Shown here: positions 23,672 through 31,866 of the stretch, piece after piece
How positions within the stretch are numbered: position 1 is the stretch's first letter
How the letters are laid out: each line of letters starts with the position of its first letter
Source: CAVPDE01 sp964580575
Lineage (GTDB): Bacteria; Desulfobacterota; DSM-4660; Desulfatiglandales; HGW-15
Length of the DNA stretch: 35,350 nt
Reading direction: 5' to 3'
NCBI GenBank assembly: GCA_964580575.1
Contig: CAZOLJ010000048.1
Span: 1-35,350, forward strand
Notes under the pieces: generated by a model
The model's database searches: none
Told to the model about the DNA's origin: nothing
What the model saw: only the letters and a program-made list of their open reading frames with translations
Translations under genes and position numbers: made by a program

Positions 23672-24934
23672 CTATTTCTGCGCCACCGCTTGAGGCGCGC
23701 TCTTCTTCCCTGTCATAAGCATCGTGAGGACGGCACCGATGACAAGCAGCACTGCGGCAACCAGGAAGGAGGAGGTGTACTTGCCCGTGCTCGCAATCAG
23801 CATCTGTGACATTCTGCCCATGACGAATCCGCCGACGCCCCAGGCGGTGAACACGAGCCCGTAGTTGATGCCGAAGTTCTTGAGTCCCCAGTTGTCCTTG
23901 GTCAGGGAAGGGAAGAGGGAAAGGTTGGTGCCGTAACAAAACCCCATGAAGGTCGCGATGAGCACAACGAGAATCGGGCTTGCTTTCTGAGCCCCTACGA
24001 TCGGAATAGCGATAAGCATGAGAGCCGCTTGGAAGAGCAACATGATGATCAACGTGAGACGGCGACCAATCTTGTCCGAAATAAGGCCTGCAATGATTCG
24101 ACCCCCGGCATTTCCAACAGCGAGAATCGCCACCGCGATAAAGGCCATGTCTCCCATACTCTTCTGGGCCATCCCGGCCACAAATCCAATGACCATGAGG
24201 CCTGCACCGGCTCCTATGAAGAAAATGAACCAGATGAGGTAGAAGGGCCCGGTCTTTATCAGCTCAGAGGGTTTGGCGTCCGACTGAGGCTTGGGGGCCG
24301 CAGCCTGCTGCCCGGCTTGCGGGGCAACGGCCTGCGGAACGTAGCCGGCAGGCGGGTTCACGAGAAACATGGATAGACCGCACACCACAACGAGGAAAGC
24401 GATTCCGAAAAAGAGCATGGAACTCTGGATGCCCCAGATTCTGAGAAGGTATTGGGACAGCGGCGCAATGTACACGGAGGCCAGACCGAAGCCGGAAACC
24501 ACGAGGCCGGCGATCAAACCGGTCTTCTGAGGAGGGAACCACTTGAGCGCCGGCGGCGTGGCGGCCGCATAGCCAAAACCGATCCCTGTTCCGGCGAGCA
24601 GCCCGAACCCTATGACCCAGACAGCATAGCTCGTGGTCCGAGAAATGAGGATCAACCCGATGCTCACCAGAATCCCGCCCATGAAGGCCGTGACCCTGGG
24701 GCCGAACTTGTCCTGGATCCTGCCTGCCAGAACCGTGGCAAAAGCAAAGACCAGGCAGCAGATGGCATAGGGGTCATTGAGCGACGCAGGGTCCCAGTTA
24801 AAAGCACCCGGACCTCCTTTGGTGATCGATACGTTGATGGCCGCTTTGAAAACGCTCCAGGTGTAGAGAATCCCCAGCGCCAGGTTGATTCCCGTGCCGC
24901 TGAAGGTAACCGTCCAACCGCGATTCTTTGACAT
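23672..24934 (-). CDS. MFS transporter, OFA (oxalate/formate antiporter) family
   Basis: This carrier has 420 residues and about 12 transmembrane helices. The N-terminal TVTFSGTGINLALGILYTWS and ICCLVFAFATVLAGRIQDK segments and the loop motif GRIIAGLISDKIGRR are typical of the OFA branch of MFS, which moves oxalate, formate, acetate, lactate or similar monocarboxylates. A cytoplasmic loop rich in Ala, Gln and Pro (GYVPQAVAPQAGQQAAAP) joins the two halves. The ATG at 24934 follows GGAGAG. It is transcribed in the same direction as acs, about 200 bases downstream of it, so acetate or a related acid is a reasonable substrate by context. Confidence 0.85.
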   Translation of the reverse strand: MSKNRGWTVTFSGTGINLALGILYTWSVFKAAINVSITKGGPGAFNWDPASLNDPYAICCLVFAFATVLAGRIQDKFGPRVTAFMGGILVSIGLILISRTTSYAVWVIGFGLLAGTGIGFGYAAATPPALKWFPPQKTGLIAGLVVSGFGLASVYIAPLSQYLLRIWGIQSSMLFFGIAFLVVVCGLSMFLVNPPAGYVPQAVAPQAGQQAAAPKPQSDAKPSELIKTGPFYLIWFIFFIGAGAGLMVIGFVAGMAQKSMGDMAFIAVAILAVGNAGGRIIAGLISDKIGRRLTLIIMLLFQAALMLIAIPIVGAQKASPILVVLIATFMGFCYGTNLSLFPSLTKDNWGLKNFGINYGLVFTAWGVGGFVMGRMSQMLIASTGKYTSSFLVAAVLLVIGAVLTMLMTGKKSAPQAVAQK

Positions 24935-24984
24935 AAAGGATCTCTCCTGCGCCCATTTCCGGATGAAATACTCCCCCTGGCGGG

Positions 24985-25031
24985 AGTTTTCCCCCAGGGC
25001 TTTGCCGCAAAGAAAACCCCAGGGGAAAACT
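24985..25031 (-). promoter_or_regulatory. Leader hairpin ahead of the OFA carrier
   Basis: AGTTTTCCCC (24985-24994) and GGGGAAAACT (25022-25031) form a 10-bp stem enclosing a CAGGG/CCCC-rich loop, about 50 bases before the start codon. It has no U-run, so a role in mRNA stability or processing between acs and the carrier is more likely than termination. Confidence 0.4.
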
Positions 25032-25135
25032 CGGTGAAGGAGGTGAAGAACTGCCCACAAAAGACTGGCATTAAGTTTTTGTGGCGCAATGAAGAGGCGT
25101 TAGTATTCCATCCTGCAAGTGTGTTGCTCTAAAGA

Positions 25136-27115
25136 CTACTGTCTTCCAGACACCAGTCTTCCCACCACGTCCGGATCAGCCAGCGTGGAGGTGTCTCCGA
25201 GTTCGGTGATCGCGCCTTCCGCAATCTTCCTGAGGATCCTTCGCATGATCTTGCCGCTCCGGGTCTTAGGAAGCGCATCGGTGAAATGCAGTTTGTCCGG
25301 CGATGCGATGGGGCCGATCTCTTTTCTGATGTGGTTGACCAACTCTTTCTTCATGTCATCCGAGGCCTTGAAGCCTTCCTTTAGAGTCACAAAGGCGTAG
25401 ATTCCCTGGCCCTTGATGTCATGGGGATACCCCACGACCGCCGCTTCTGCTACCGCCTTATTAGAAACCAGTGCGCTTTCAATCTCAGCGGTTCCCAGCC
25501 GGTGGCCGGAAACGTTGATCACGTCGTCCACACGGCCCATGAGCCAGTAGAAGCCGTCCTCGTCCTTTCTCGCACCGTCGCCCGAGAAATAGTAGCCCGG
25601 ATGTTGAATGAAGTACTGCTCTTTGAACCGATCCGGATCACCATAAACGGTTCTCATAAAGCCCGGCCAGGGTTTCTTAATACACAGATGCCCACCCTCG
25701 TTGACACCGGCTTCAGTTTCATCCGCGCGAAGGATAATGGGATCCACACCGAAGAACGGAAGGCCCGCAGAGCCGGGTTTCATGTTCATAGCGCCCGGGA
25801 TCCCGCAAATCAAATGGCCGCCTGTCTCCGTCTGCCACCAGGTGTCGGTGATCGGACATTTTTCTTTTCCGATGACCCTGTGATACCACATCCAGGCTTC
25901 AGGGTTGATGGGCTCGCCCACGCTTCCGAGGAGCCTGAGGCTGCTGAGATTCCTCTTGTTGGGCCACTCCTCGCCGCTCTTCATGATGGACCGGATAGCG
26001 GTCGGGGCGGTGTAGAAAACGTTGACGCCATATCTTTCCACCACCTCCCAGAACCTGTCGGGCTCCGGATAGTTGGGAACGCCTTCAAACATGAGTGAGG
26101 TGACGCCCGCGCTGAGGGGACCGTAAACGATGTAGCTGTGGCCTGTGACCCAGCCGATGTCCGCAGTGCACCAGTAAACGTCCTCATCCCTGATGTCAAA
26201 AACATAGAGCATGGTCATCATGGTGAAGAGGAGATAACCGGCCGTAGTGTGGAGCACGCCCTTGGGTTTTCCCGTGCTGCCGCTGGTGTAAAGGATAAAG
26301 AGAGGATCTTCGGAATCCATCCACTCGGGCTCGCAAACCGGGGAGGCGTCCTTCATCATTTCGTGCCACCAGAAATCGCGGTCCGCTTTCATCTTGGTCT
26401 CTTTGTCGATCCGGTTCACGACCACGCACCGCTTGATGCTCGGGCATTGGTCCATGGCCGCATCGGCATTCCCTTTGCTCGAAAGCACTTTCCCTGACCG
26501 GTAGCCCCAGTTGCAGGTGATGAGGGTTTCCGCCTGGCAGTCGTTGATTCTGTCGCGGAGAGCCTCGGCGCTGAACCCGCCGAACACGATGCTGTGGATC
26601 GCGCCGATTCTGGCGCAAGCCAGCATGGCCACGGGGAGTTCCATGATCATAGGCAGATAGATAGCCACCCTGTCCCCTTTTTTCACGCCGAACTTCTTTA
26701 GGACATTGGCGAACTTGCAGACTTCACGATGGAGTTGCAGGTAGGTGTAGGTCTTGGCTTCTTCCAGAGGCTCACCCTGGAAAATGAGGGCTGCCTTGTT
26801 CTTTCTCCATGTCTTGAGGTGCCGGTCCAAACAGTTGTAAGTGATGTTGAGCTTCCCGTTGACGAAGTACCTGAGCCAGATTTTGTCTTTGAAGCTGTAC
26901 TCCTCAACCGCACCATCCCATTTCTTGAACCAGTCGATATGCTTCGAAGCCATCTCTCCCCAGAATCCCGCAGGGTCTTTGATGGATCTTTCCCACATCT
27001 TTTTGTATTCGTCCAGGCTCTTCAACCGGGCCTTTTCAACGAATTCCTTCGGTGGTTGGAACACCCTTTTTTCCATGTATACCGAATCCATGCTTCCGCC
27101 TTTTTGATCTGCCAT
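25136..27115 (-). CDS. acs: Acetyl-CoA synthetase (AMP-forming)
   Basis: This encodes 659 residues, the normal length. It activates acetate with ATP and CoA through an acetyl-AMP intermediate. Visible are the AMP-binding motif YTSGSTGKPKG, the acetate-pocket segment DTWWQTETGGH, GYYFSGDGARKDEDGFYW with the hinge region, and the C-terminal KTRSGKIMRR whose Lys is the acetylation switch of Acs enzymes. The N-terminal ACS domain and the CoA-binding residues read intact. The ATG at 27115 follows GGAGG by six bases. It lies among two deacetylase-family genes and a GNAT-like gene, suggesting post-translational control. The final codons GGA AGA CAG TAG resemble the GAAGACAG word of nearby repeat arrays. 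Confidence 0.95.
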   Translation of the reverse strand: MADQKGGSMDSVYMEKRVFQPPKEFVEKARLKSLDEYKKMWERSIKDPAGFWGEMASKHIDWFKKWDGAVEEYSFKDKIWLRYFVNGKLNITYNCLDRHLKTWRKNKAALIFQGEPLEEAKTYTYLQLHREVCKFANVLKKFGVKKGDRVAIYLPMIMELPVAMLACARIGAIHSIVFGGFSAEALRDRINDCQAETLITCNWGYRSGKVLSSKGNADAAMDQCPSIKRCVVVNRIDKETKMKADRDFWWHEMMKDASPVCEPEWMDSEDPLFILYTSGSTGKPKGVLHTTAGYLLFTMMTMLYVFDIRDEDVYWCTADIGWVTGHSYIVYGPLSAGVTSLMFEGVPNYPEPDRFWEVVERYGVNVFYTAPTAIRSIMKSGEEWPNKRNLSSLRLLGSVGEPINPEAWMWYHRVIGKEKCPITDTWWQTETGGHLICGIPGAMNMKPGSAGLPFFGVDPIILRADETEAGVNEGGHLCIKKPWPGFMRTVYGDPDRFKEQYFIQHPGYYFSGDGARKDEDGFYWLMGRVDDVINVSGHRLGTAEIESALVSNKAVAEAAVVGYPHDIKGQGIYAFVTLKEGFKASDDMKKELVNHIRKEIGPIASPDKLHFTDALPKTRSGKIMRRILRKIAEGAITELGDTSTLADPDVVGRLVSGRQ

Positions 27116-27229
27116 CACAAACCTCCTTTTTTTCGAATAAAATGAGACGCTTGTTTAGACAAGCGAGGATCCCAATCTCTTACTCACCGAACCGCCCTCT
27201 GTGCTTGCCGAACCAAAGCTGGGCACTAG

Positions 27230-27258
27230 CTATAATATGACTGCAATATAACTGTCAA
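27230..27258 (-). promoter_or_regulatory. Candidate promoter of acs
   Basis: A consensus TTGACA lies at 27258-27253 on the minus strand. TTATAG follows after 17 bases, or TATTAT after 15. The transcript would carry a hairpin CGCTTGT/ACAAGCG (27148-27165) in a leader of about 110 bases before the ATG at 27115. Confidence 0.45.
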
Positions 27259-27413
27259 CCTTATTCAAGATGCATGCCAGCTTTTTCAGGAGGGAAGGTA
27301 TCCCAAGAACACAATTAACTTATTGATATTTCTATTTTTATAAAAAATATGCCCCTGCGGAAAAAAGATGGGCTGTAACCGGTGAGAGGACAGAGAGTGT
27401 ACACAGGGAAAGC

Positions 27414-27635
27414 CAGTAAGCAGTGAGCAGTAAACAGTAAGCAGTGAAAGGCAAAAAGGCCAGGGAGATTGGATTCTGGATTCCAGATACTGGATGCTTG
27501 TGGCACGGACAAGCGAATGCTTGTCCGTGGTGTCGTGGATTCTATTCTCATGCTCACGGGCAAGCAAAGCTTGTCCGTGCCACCCGTGCTTGTGACTTGT
27601 CACTTGTCACTCGTTACTCGTTACTCGTCACTATC
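27414..27635. repeat. Seven-base word arrays around a REPIN-like element
   Basis: The space between acs and the second deacetylase gene (27116-27630, 515 bases) holds a CAGTAAG/CAGTGAG array at about 27414-27447, the REPIN-like pair at 27501-27584 and a TGTCACT/CGTTACT array at about 27587-27635. The last array abuts the 3' end of the deacetylase gene. No credible gene lies in the stretch. Confidence 0.6.
27501..27584. repeat. REPIN-like pair of hairpins 1
   Basis: Hairpin CACGGACAAGC-GAAT-GCTTGTCCGTG (27504-27529) and hairpin CACGGGCAAGC-AAA-GCTTGTCCGTG (27555-27579) face each other, with TGG on the outer left and CCACC on the outer right. The layout matches paired REP sequences in opposite orientation. 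A second pair is at 32750-32834. Confidence 0.75.
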
Positions 27636-28686
27636 TGTCGAACACCGGCCAGTACTTGGAGTGGACCTCCATGACCTTGCTCATGGCAGGGACTTTTCTC
27701 GGGGAACTTCCGACGATCCTGTCCAACTTCTTGCCGCTTACGTTCGAAACGTCGCAAAGTTCCTGCAGGACCCGAAAGCCGCACTCGCGGATTCCCCGAA
27801 GACTGTAGCCGCCCTCCATAATAAAAGCAATCCGGCCCTGGCAGACCTTCTCCGCAATGGCGCGCAGGAAGAACGTGATCAAGCCGTAGCCGTCGGGGGT
27901 GACTCTCATTGAACCCAGGGGATCGTGCTCATAGAGGTCAAAGCCGCAGGCGACCAGGATGAAATCCGGCTGATAAGCCTGGGCAATGGGGTTGAGCACG
28001 AAATAGATGATCCTAGCGAAATCTTCGTCGCCTTGCCCTTTGCCCAGGGGAATGTTCACGGTGAACCCCTCCCCTCTTCCAGTGCCCACCTCGCCGAATT
28101 TCCCTGTTCCGGGATAGGACGGGAAATGGTGCACCGAGGCATAGAGAACCTGGTTTGTATAGTAAAAGGCGCGCTGGATGCCATTCCCGTGATGAAGATC
28201 GATGTCGATGATCATCACCTTCTTCATCGCATGGCGCTGCTGGAGGTATCGCGCGCCAAGGGCGACATTGTTAAAGAGGCAGAACCCCATGGCCTTGTCC
28301 GGCTCTGCGTGATGTCCGGGCGGCCGGATGCATGCAAACCCCCTTTTGCCCTTTCCGCTCAGGATTTCGTCGAGAAGGGTGAAGACTCCTCCCGCGGCCA
28401 GGCAAGCCACGTCATAGGACTGCTCCGAAGCCTGGGTGTCGAGGTCAAAGGAGGTAAGTTGTTTCCCGGCGCTTCTGGCCACCCGCTCAATGTACTCCTT
28501 CGTGTGAACCCAAGCCAGTTCCTCTTCGGAGGCTTCTCTGGGTTTGACCTCCAGCCATTTTCCCTGCAGGGAGGGGGCCTCCAGAGCCTCATGGATGGCC
28601 CTGATCCGCCTTGGACTCTCGATGTGGGGAACCTTCTCAAGATGCAGCGCGTATCTCTCGTCTCTAACGACCAGAAGAGGTTGCAT
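27631..28686 (-). CDS. Histone deacetylase family protein (second copy)
   Basis: This is a deacetylase-fold protein of 351 residues, more like class II enzymes than the copy at 22318. It has RPPGHHAEPDKAMGFCLFNN with the catalytic His pair, IIDIDLHHGNG with the Asp and His zinc ligands, and ACGFDLYEHDPLG with the third ligand, all present, and MEGGYSL as the glycine turn. It should remove acetyl groups from lysine side chains or from small amides. The ATG at 28686 overlaps the end of the GNAT-like gene by 23 bases, a sign of coupled expression of an acylating and a deacylating partner. A TTG at 28692 is an alternative start. Confidence 0.87.
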   Translation of the reverse strand: MQPLLVVRDERYALHLEKVPHIESPRRIRAIHEALEAPSLQGKWLEVKPREASEEELAWVHTKEYIERVARSAGKQLTSFDLDTQASEQSYDVACLAAGGVFTLLDEILSGKGKRGFACIRPPGHHAEPDKAMGFCLFNNVALGARYLQQRHAMKKVMIIDIDLHHGNGIQRAFYYTNQVLYASVHHFPSYPGTGKFGEVGTGRGEGFTVNIPLGKGQGDEDFARIIYFVLNPIAQAYQPDFILVACGFDLYEHDPLGSMRVTPDGYGLITFFLRAIAEKVCQGRIAFIMEGGYSLRGIRECGFRVLQELCDVSNVSGKKLDRIVGSSPRKVPAMSKVMEVHSKYWPVFDR

Positions 28687-29977
28687 GTCCAACGGCTTCC
28701 TTCGATGAATACCCCGTGAGAATCTCCAGGGATTCGGGTATCTTTTTCTGGTACTTCAAAAGGGTTATGGAGGCGGCTTTTGAAAGCTCAGGCCGGGTTT
28801 CCGGCTTCAAACACTCCTGGATGGCGCTGATGGAGGCTCTTCTCCTGGCCAACGCGTTTTCATCCTTAGCCTTCTTGCGAAGCCCCTTCACCTCCTTGAT
28901 GATCAGCTTGACGAACTCCTCAACGAGCTTGGGCCTCAAGTTCCTGCAATGGTGAGTCATTGCCAAGATGGATCTCAGGAGATACCCTTTCGGCGTTTTC
29001 AACACATAGCCGGAAAGCCCCCTGGACTTGAATCCGACCGATTCATAGAACCGCCTGGCCCCGACTTCCGCATCCAGCACGAGCTCCCTGAGGCCCGGCA
29101 TCTCGTTTTTCCACAACATCCACACTCCGGCTACGAGAAAAGTTCCCACTCCTTTGAGAGGTCTGGGGGAGAGGCCTTTGGGATTCCATGTTTTGCCGCG
29201 AAGCGTGGCCAGATATTTGATCTCCAGATCCTTCTTGAAAAATCGCTCCCTCAGGGTGAGGTAAAGGAGGCCCACAAGGTTCTCTCCTGCCATGCAGGCC
29301 ATCAGGTTGTTCTCCAAGCCGCGGATCAGACAGTTGAGGACAAAGCGTACGTGGAAGAACTCCATGTTGATGTCCGCCACCTGCATGAGGGTGTCCATGG
29401 AGATGGGAAATTTCATAAAGTAAGCGGACGTGTTCACATCCACCACTCCCTTGAAAAAGAAAGGAGGATCGCCATCCTCCTCGCGAATTTCGATGGGCCG
29501 CTCGTCTTTCTTCATTGCTTCCAGGGAGGCGATGAGCTGCTCGATCTGCTTTTGCCTTCCCTCGGATGACGGGGACTGTTTGTCTTCAAGCTCTCTTCGC
29601 AGACGCATGATGGCATAATCGATTTCATAGATCACCACCAGGTTGAGTCCTGCCCGGTGGATCTCCGCAGAGGCATCCCGGTAATTGAAGGAAGCGCTCT
29701 TGTCCTGGAGTTCCTGCTTCCTGACCAGCTCCCCATATTTGATGACAAGGCCCTGCTCGATAGGCACTATGCCCTCGTTGAAAAAAAGGACCCTGTTCAC
29801 CAGCACCTTTTCGTCATCGAAAACAAAATGCAGGTTGTCGCCGTCCACGGCCTGGTCCGCACCGGCCGCTGTGTCGATGACTCCCATCCCCAGCATTTGG
29901 TCCAGGGAATACCCTATTTCAGGACTGCGCCTGGCTATGGCATCGATGGCCTGCTTGATGTGCTCTCTCTTGATCAT
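28664..29977 (-). CDS. GNAT-like N-acyltransferase with long N-terminal domain
   Basis: This encodes 437 residues. The central part (about 185-345) reads as a GNAT fold: strands around ENLVGLLYLTLRE, then RPLKGVGTFLVAGVWML (about 272-288), which fits the acetyl-CoA pyrophosphate loop with its G-x-G turn, and GARRFYESVGF (about 306-316), the usual final helix-strand. The first 180 residues, with a Glu/Arg-rich helix near 120-165, and the basic C-terminal 90 residues are not recognised. The gene overlaps the deacetylase gene and is followed by acs, so a protein-lysine acetyltransferase is a fair inference. The ribosome site is weak (TAGGGCG). The N-terminus could also be a separate regulatory domain. 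Confidence 0.7.
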   Translation of the reverse strand: MIKREHIKQAIDAIARRSPEIGYSLDQMLGMGVIDTAAGADQAVDGDNLHFVFDDEKVLVNRVLFFNEGIVPIEQGLVIKYGELVRKQELQDKSASFNYRDASAEIHRAGLNLVVIYEIDYAIMRLRRELEDKQSPSSEGRQKQIEQLIASLEAMKKDERPIEIREEDGDPPFFFKGVVDVNTSAYFMKFPISMDTLMQVADINMEFFHVRFVLNCLIRGLENNLMACMAGENLVGLLYLTLRERFFKKDLEIKYLATLRGKTWNPKGLSPRPLKGVGTFLVAGVWMLWKNEMPGLRELVLDAEVGARRFYESVGFKSRGLSGYVLKTPKGYLLRSILAMTHHCRNLRPKLVEEFVKLIIKEVKGLRKKAKDENALARRRASISAIQECLKPETRPELSKAASITLLKYQKKIPESLEILTGYSSKEAVGHATSSGR

Positions 29978-30037
29978 CGCCCTAGTGTGGTCTCCGTTCG
30001 CAACTCCACCGACACTATTTCTGAAAAGGCCTTGTTC

Positions 30038-30164
30038 GCAGGTTGCTCAAAAACGCTCAGATACAAGGCGCCCGAAATCCCGAGGAGTGAGTCGTACAGT
30101 CCAGTACGTCGCAACGACGAGGAATGAGGGCAACGCAGTAGATGGGCGTTTTTCAGCGACCTGC
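30038..30164. repeat. 127-bp palindromic repeat, copy 2
   Basis: This is the same element as at 20826-20952 in the same orientation, with about 92% identity by eye. It has GCAGGTTGCTCAAAAACGCT at the left and the inverse GCGTTTTTCAGCGACCTGC at the right, so its own ends pair. It lies between the GNAT-like gene and the 3' end of kinase D, whose stop codon it touches. Confidence 0.85.
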
Positions 30165-31858
30165 TAAGCCCCCGGGGGGCTGAAACGGGTGGGGATCTCC
30201 ACAGTGAAAACAGAGCCCTTTCCCATTTCGCTCTTGACCGAGATTTTCCCGCCCAGTTTCTTCAGAATGCCTGCACCGATCGACAGCCCCAACCCAGTCC
30301 CATCCGGCTTGATCGTGAAGAGAGGGTCAAAGATCTTGTGCAGCTTCCAGTCGGGAATGCCCGGACCGGTATCGCCGACCCCGATGGTCACTCTTTCTTC
30401 AACCCCTTGGGCGGTTAACGTGATCACTCCATCTCTTCCGATCGCCGTCACCGCGTTCACGATCAGGTTCTGAAAGATCTGGCGGAGTTGAGACGGGTCA
30501 CTCTGCACAGGGGGAAGGGGATCCTGATACTCACGACGGACCGTGATCCTGTTGAAATGGAGCTCTCTGTCCAAGAAGTCAACGATTTCGTCGAGAAGAT
30601 CCTGCACCCTCACTTCCCTGATGACCGGGAGCGACGACCGGGTGGCTTTGAGGAACTGGTCCGTTGCCCTGCGTGCGCGAACCAACTCTGACCGGATCTG
30701 CTTCAAGCTTTCCCTGACCTCTGTTCGGCTCTCTTCCGCCGAGAGATCGCCCTGAGCCACGTCATCGACCAAGCTGAGCACAAGGTCGATGTTGGACAGC
30801 GTCTCGTTGACCTCCCGCACGAAGCCTGAGGCCAGCTTCATGGAGGAGGCCATGCGGCTCGATTGCTGGAGCTGGTGATCCAGAAAACGGATGTTTCTGC
30901 GCTTGGTTTCAAGCCTGGAAAAAAGGTAGTTGGTCGTGAGAATGACCGTGAGCACGATGAGCATGGCCCCGAGGACAAAGACGAAGATGCCGACATTCCT
31001 GACGCTCCGAAGAGGGCTGTAAATGTCTTCGCGCTTGAACTCCGCCACATAGAGCCAGGGCACTTTTTCGAGCCACGCGGTCATGACGATCTTGCCTCCT
31101 CGCTCCTCCAGCCTGACCCCCTTGAAGGGCTCGATGTATTTCACGTCCGATTGGCCCATGATCTTCCCGCCCCACCGCGGGGTTGTCTGAAAGATGCCGT
31201 CTTTGTTGACGATATAGGCGTCTCCGTCTCTCTTGCTCAGGATTTCTCCTACAAGCCCTTCGAAATAGGCCGTATCAACAGTGGCCCGTAATATCCAGAA
31301 GCCTTCGCTCGTCACCCGCTTCACAGCGATAATGAAATGGGGGTCATTCCGGAATCCCAGGAACACGTCGCTGATGACGTAATCCCTCGTCTGGATCGCT
31401 TTGAACCACGGAGCTTCCTTATAGTTTTTTGAAAGCAGATCATAAGGCCCGACGTACGCACGATGGCGGCCCTGGTCGTCGATCACGCCTATATCGGTAA
31501 AGCAGGGTAATTGCTGCTGAAGGGTGTCAAACATCTTCTTCAGATTTCCGGGTGTCGTGAGATAGTCGAACTGTAAGATGCCCGATAGGTTTTTCAGATC
31601 GATCGTCCTCTCCGTCAGGAACTGATCGATCGCCTCCCGGTGCTCGCTGATCTCCGCATCCAGCGCGGCAAAGGTCTTCTGCTCGAGGATAGAGAGCGTG
31701 TGATAGTACATACCGCCGCCGATCACGATAAGCGGGATGAAGGAGGCCGCAAGGAGCGCGACCACAATGCTGTTGAAGAGCCGCCGGAAATAAGGGAAAT
31801 CCATTTCCTGCGACGGACGAGAGCTCGTGTCCACAGAACTTTTCTGCATGGTTTCCAT
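30164..31858 (-). CDS. Degenerate sensor kinase D lacking the phospho-acceptor histidine
   Basis: This encodes 564 residues. TM1 is at about 30-52, the dCache-like sensor at 53-285 (YVGPYDL, ISDVFLGFRNDPHFIIAV) and TM2 at about 288-312. In the dimerisation helix the expected AHEINNP reads VREVNET, so the phospho-accepting His is Arg at residue 348 (codon CGG). The HATPase_c boxes remain: NLIVNAVTAI, DTGPGIP, FTIK and GTGLGL. The protein can probably bind ATP but not autophosphorylate in the usual way. It is cotranscribed with the receiver-CBS gene, eight bases upstream. The ATG at 31858 follows AGGTG; a second ATG at 31849 is possible. Confidence 0.85.
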   Translation of the reverse strand: METMQKSSVDTSSRPSQEMDFPYFRRLFNSIVVALLAASFIPLIVIGGGMYYHTLSILEQKTFAALDAEISEHREAIDQFLTERTIDLKNLSGILQFDYLTTPGNLKKMFDTLQQQLPCFTDIGVIDDQGRHRAYVGPYDLLSKNYKEAPWFKAIQTRDYVISDVFLGFRNDPHFIIAVKRVTSEGFWILRATVDTAYFEGLVGEILSKRDGDAYIVNKDGIFQTTPRWGGKIMGQSDVKYIEPFKGVRLEERGGKIVMTAWLEKVPWLYVAEFKREDIYSPLRSVRNVGIFVFVLGAMLIVLTVILTTNYLFSRLETKRRNIRFLDHQLQQSSRMASSMKLASGFVREVNETLSNIDLVLSLVDDVAQGDLSAEESRTEVRESLKQIRSELVRARRATDQFLKATRSSLPVIREVRVQDLLDEIVDFLDRELHFNRITVRREYQDPLPPVQSDPSQLRQIFQNLIVNAVTAIGRDGVITLTAQGVEERVTIGVGDTGPGIPDWKLHKIFDPLFTIKPDGTGLGLSIGAGILKKLGGKISVKSEMGKGSVFTVEIPTRFSPPGA

Positions 31859-31866
31859 TTTGGCAC

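Noticed and set aside
23672..29977. Whole acs region as a horizontally acquired island
   Set aside because: Codon style looks like that of the neighbours, and no integrase, tRNA or attachment site was seen. The flanking 127-bp repeats alone do not prove transfer.
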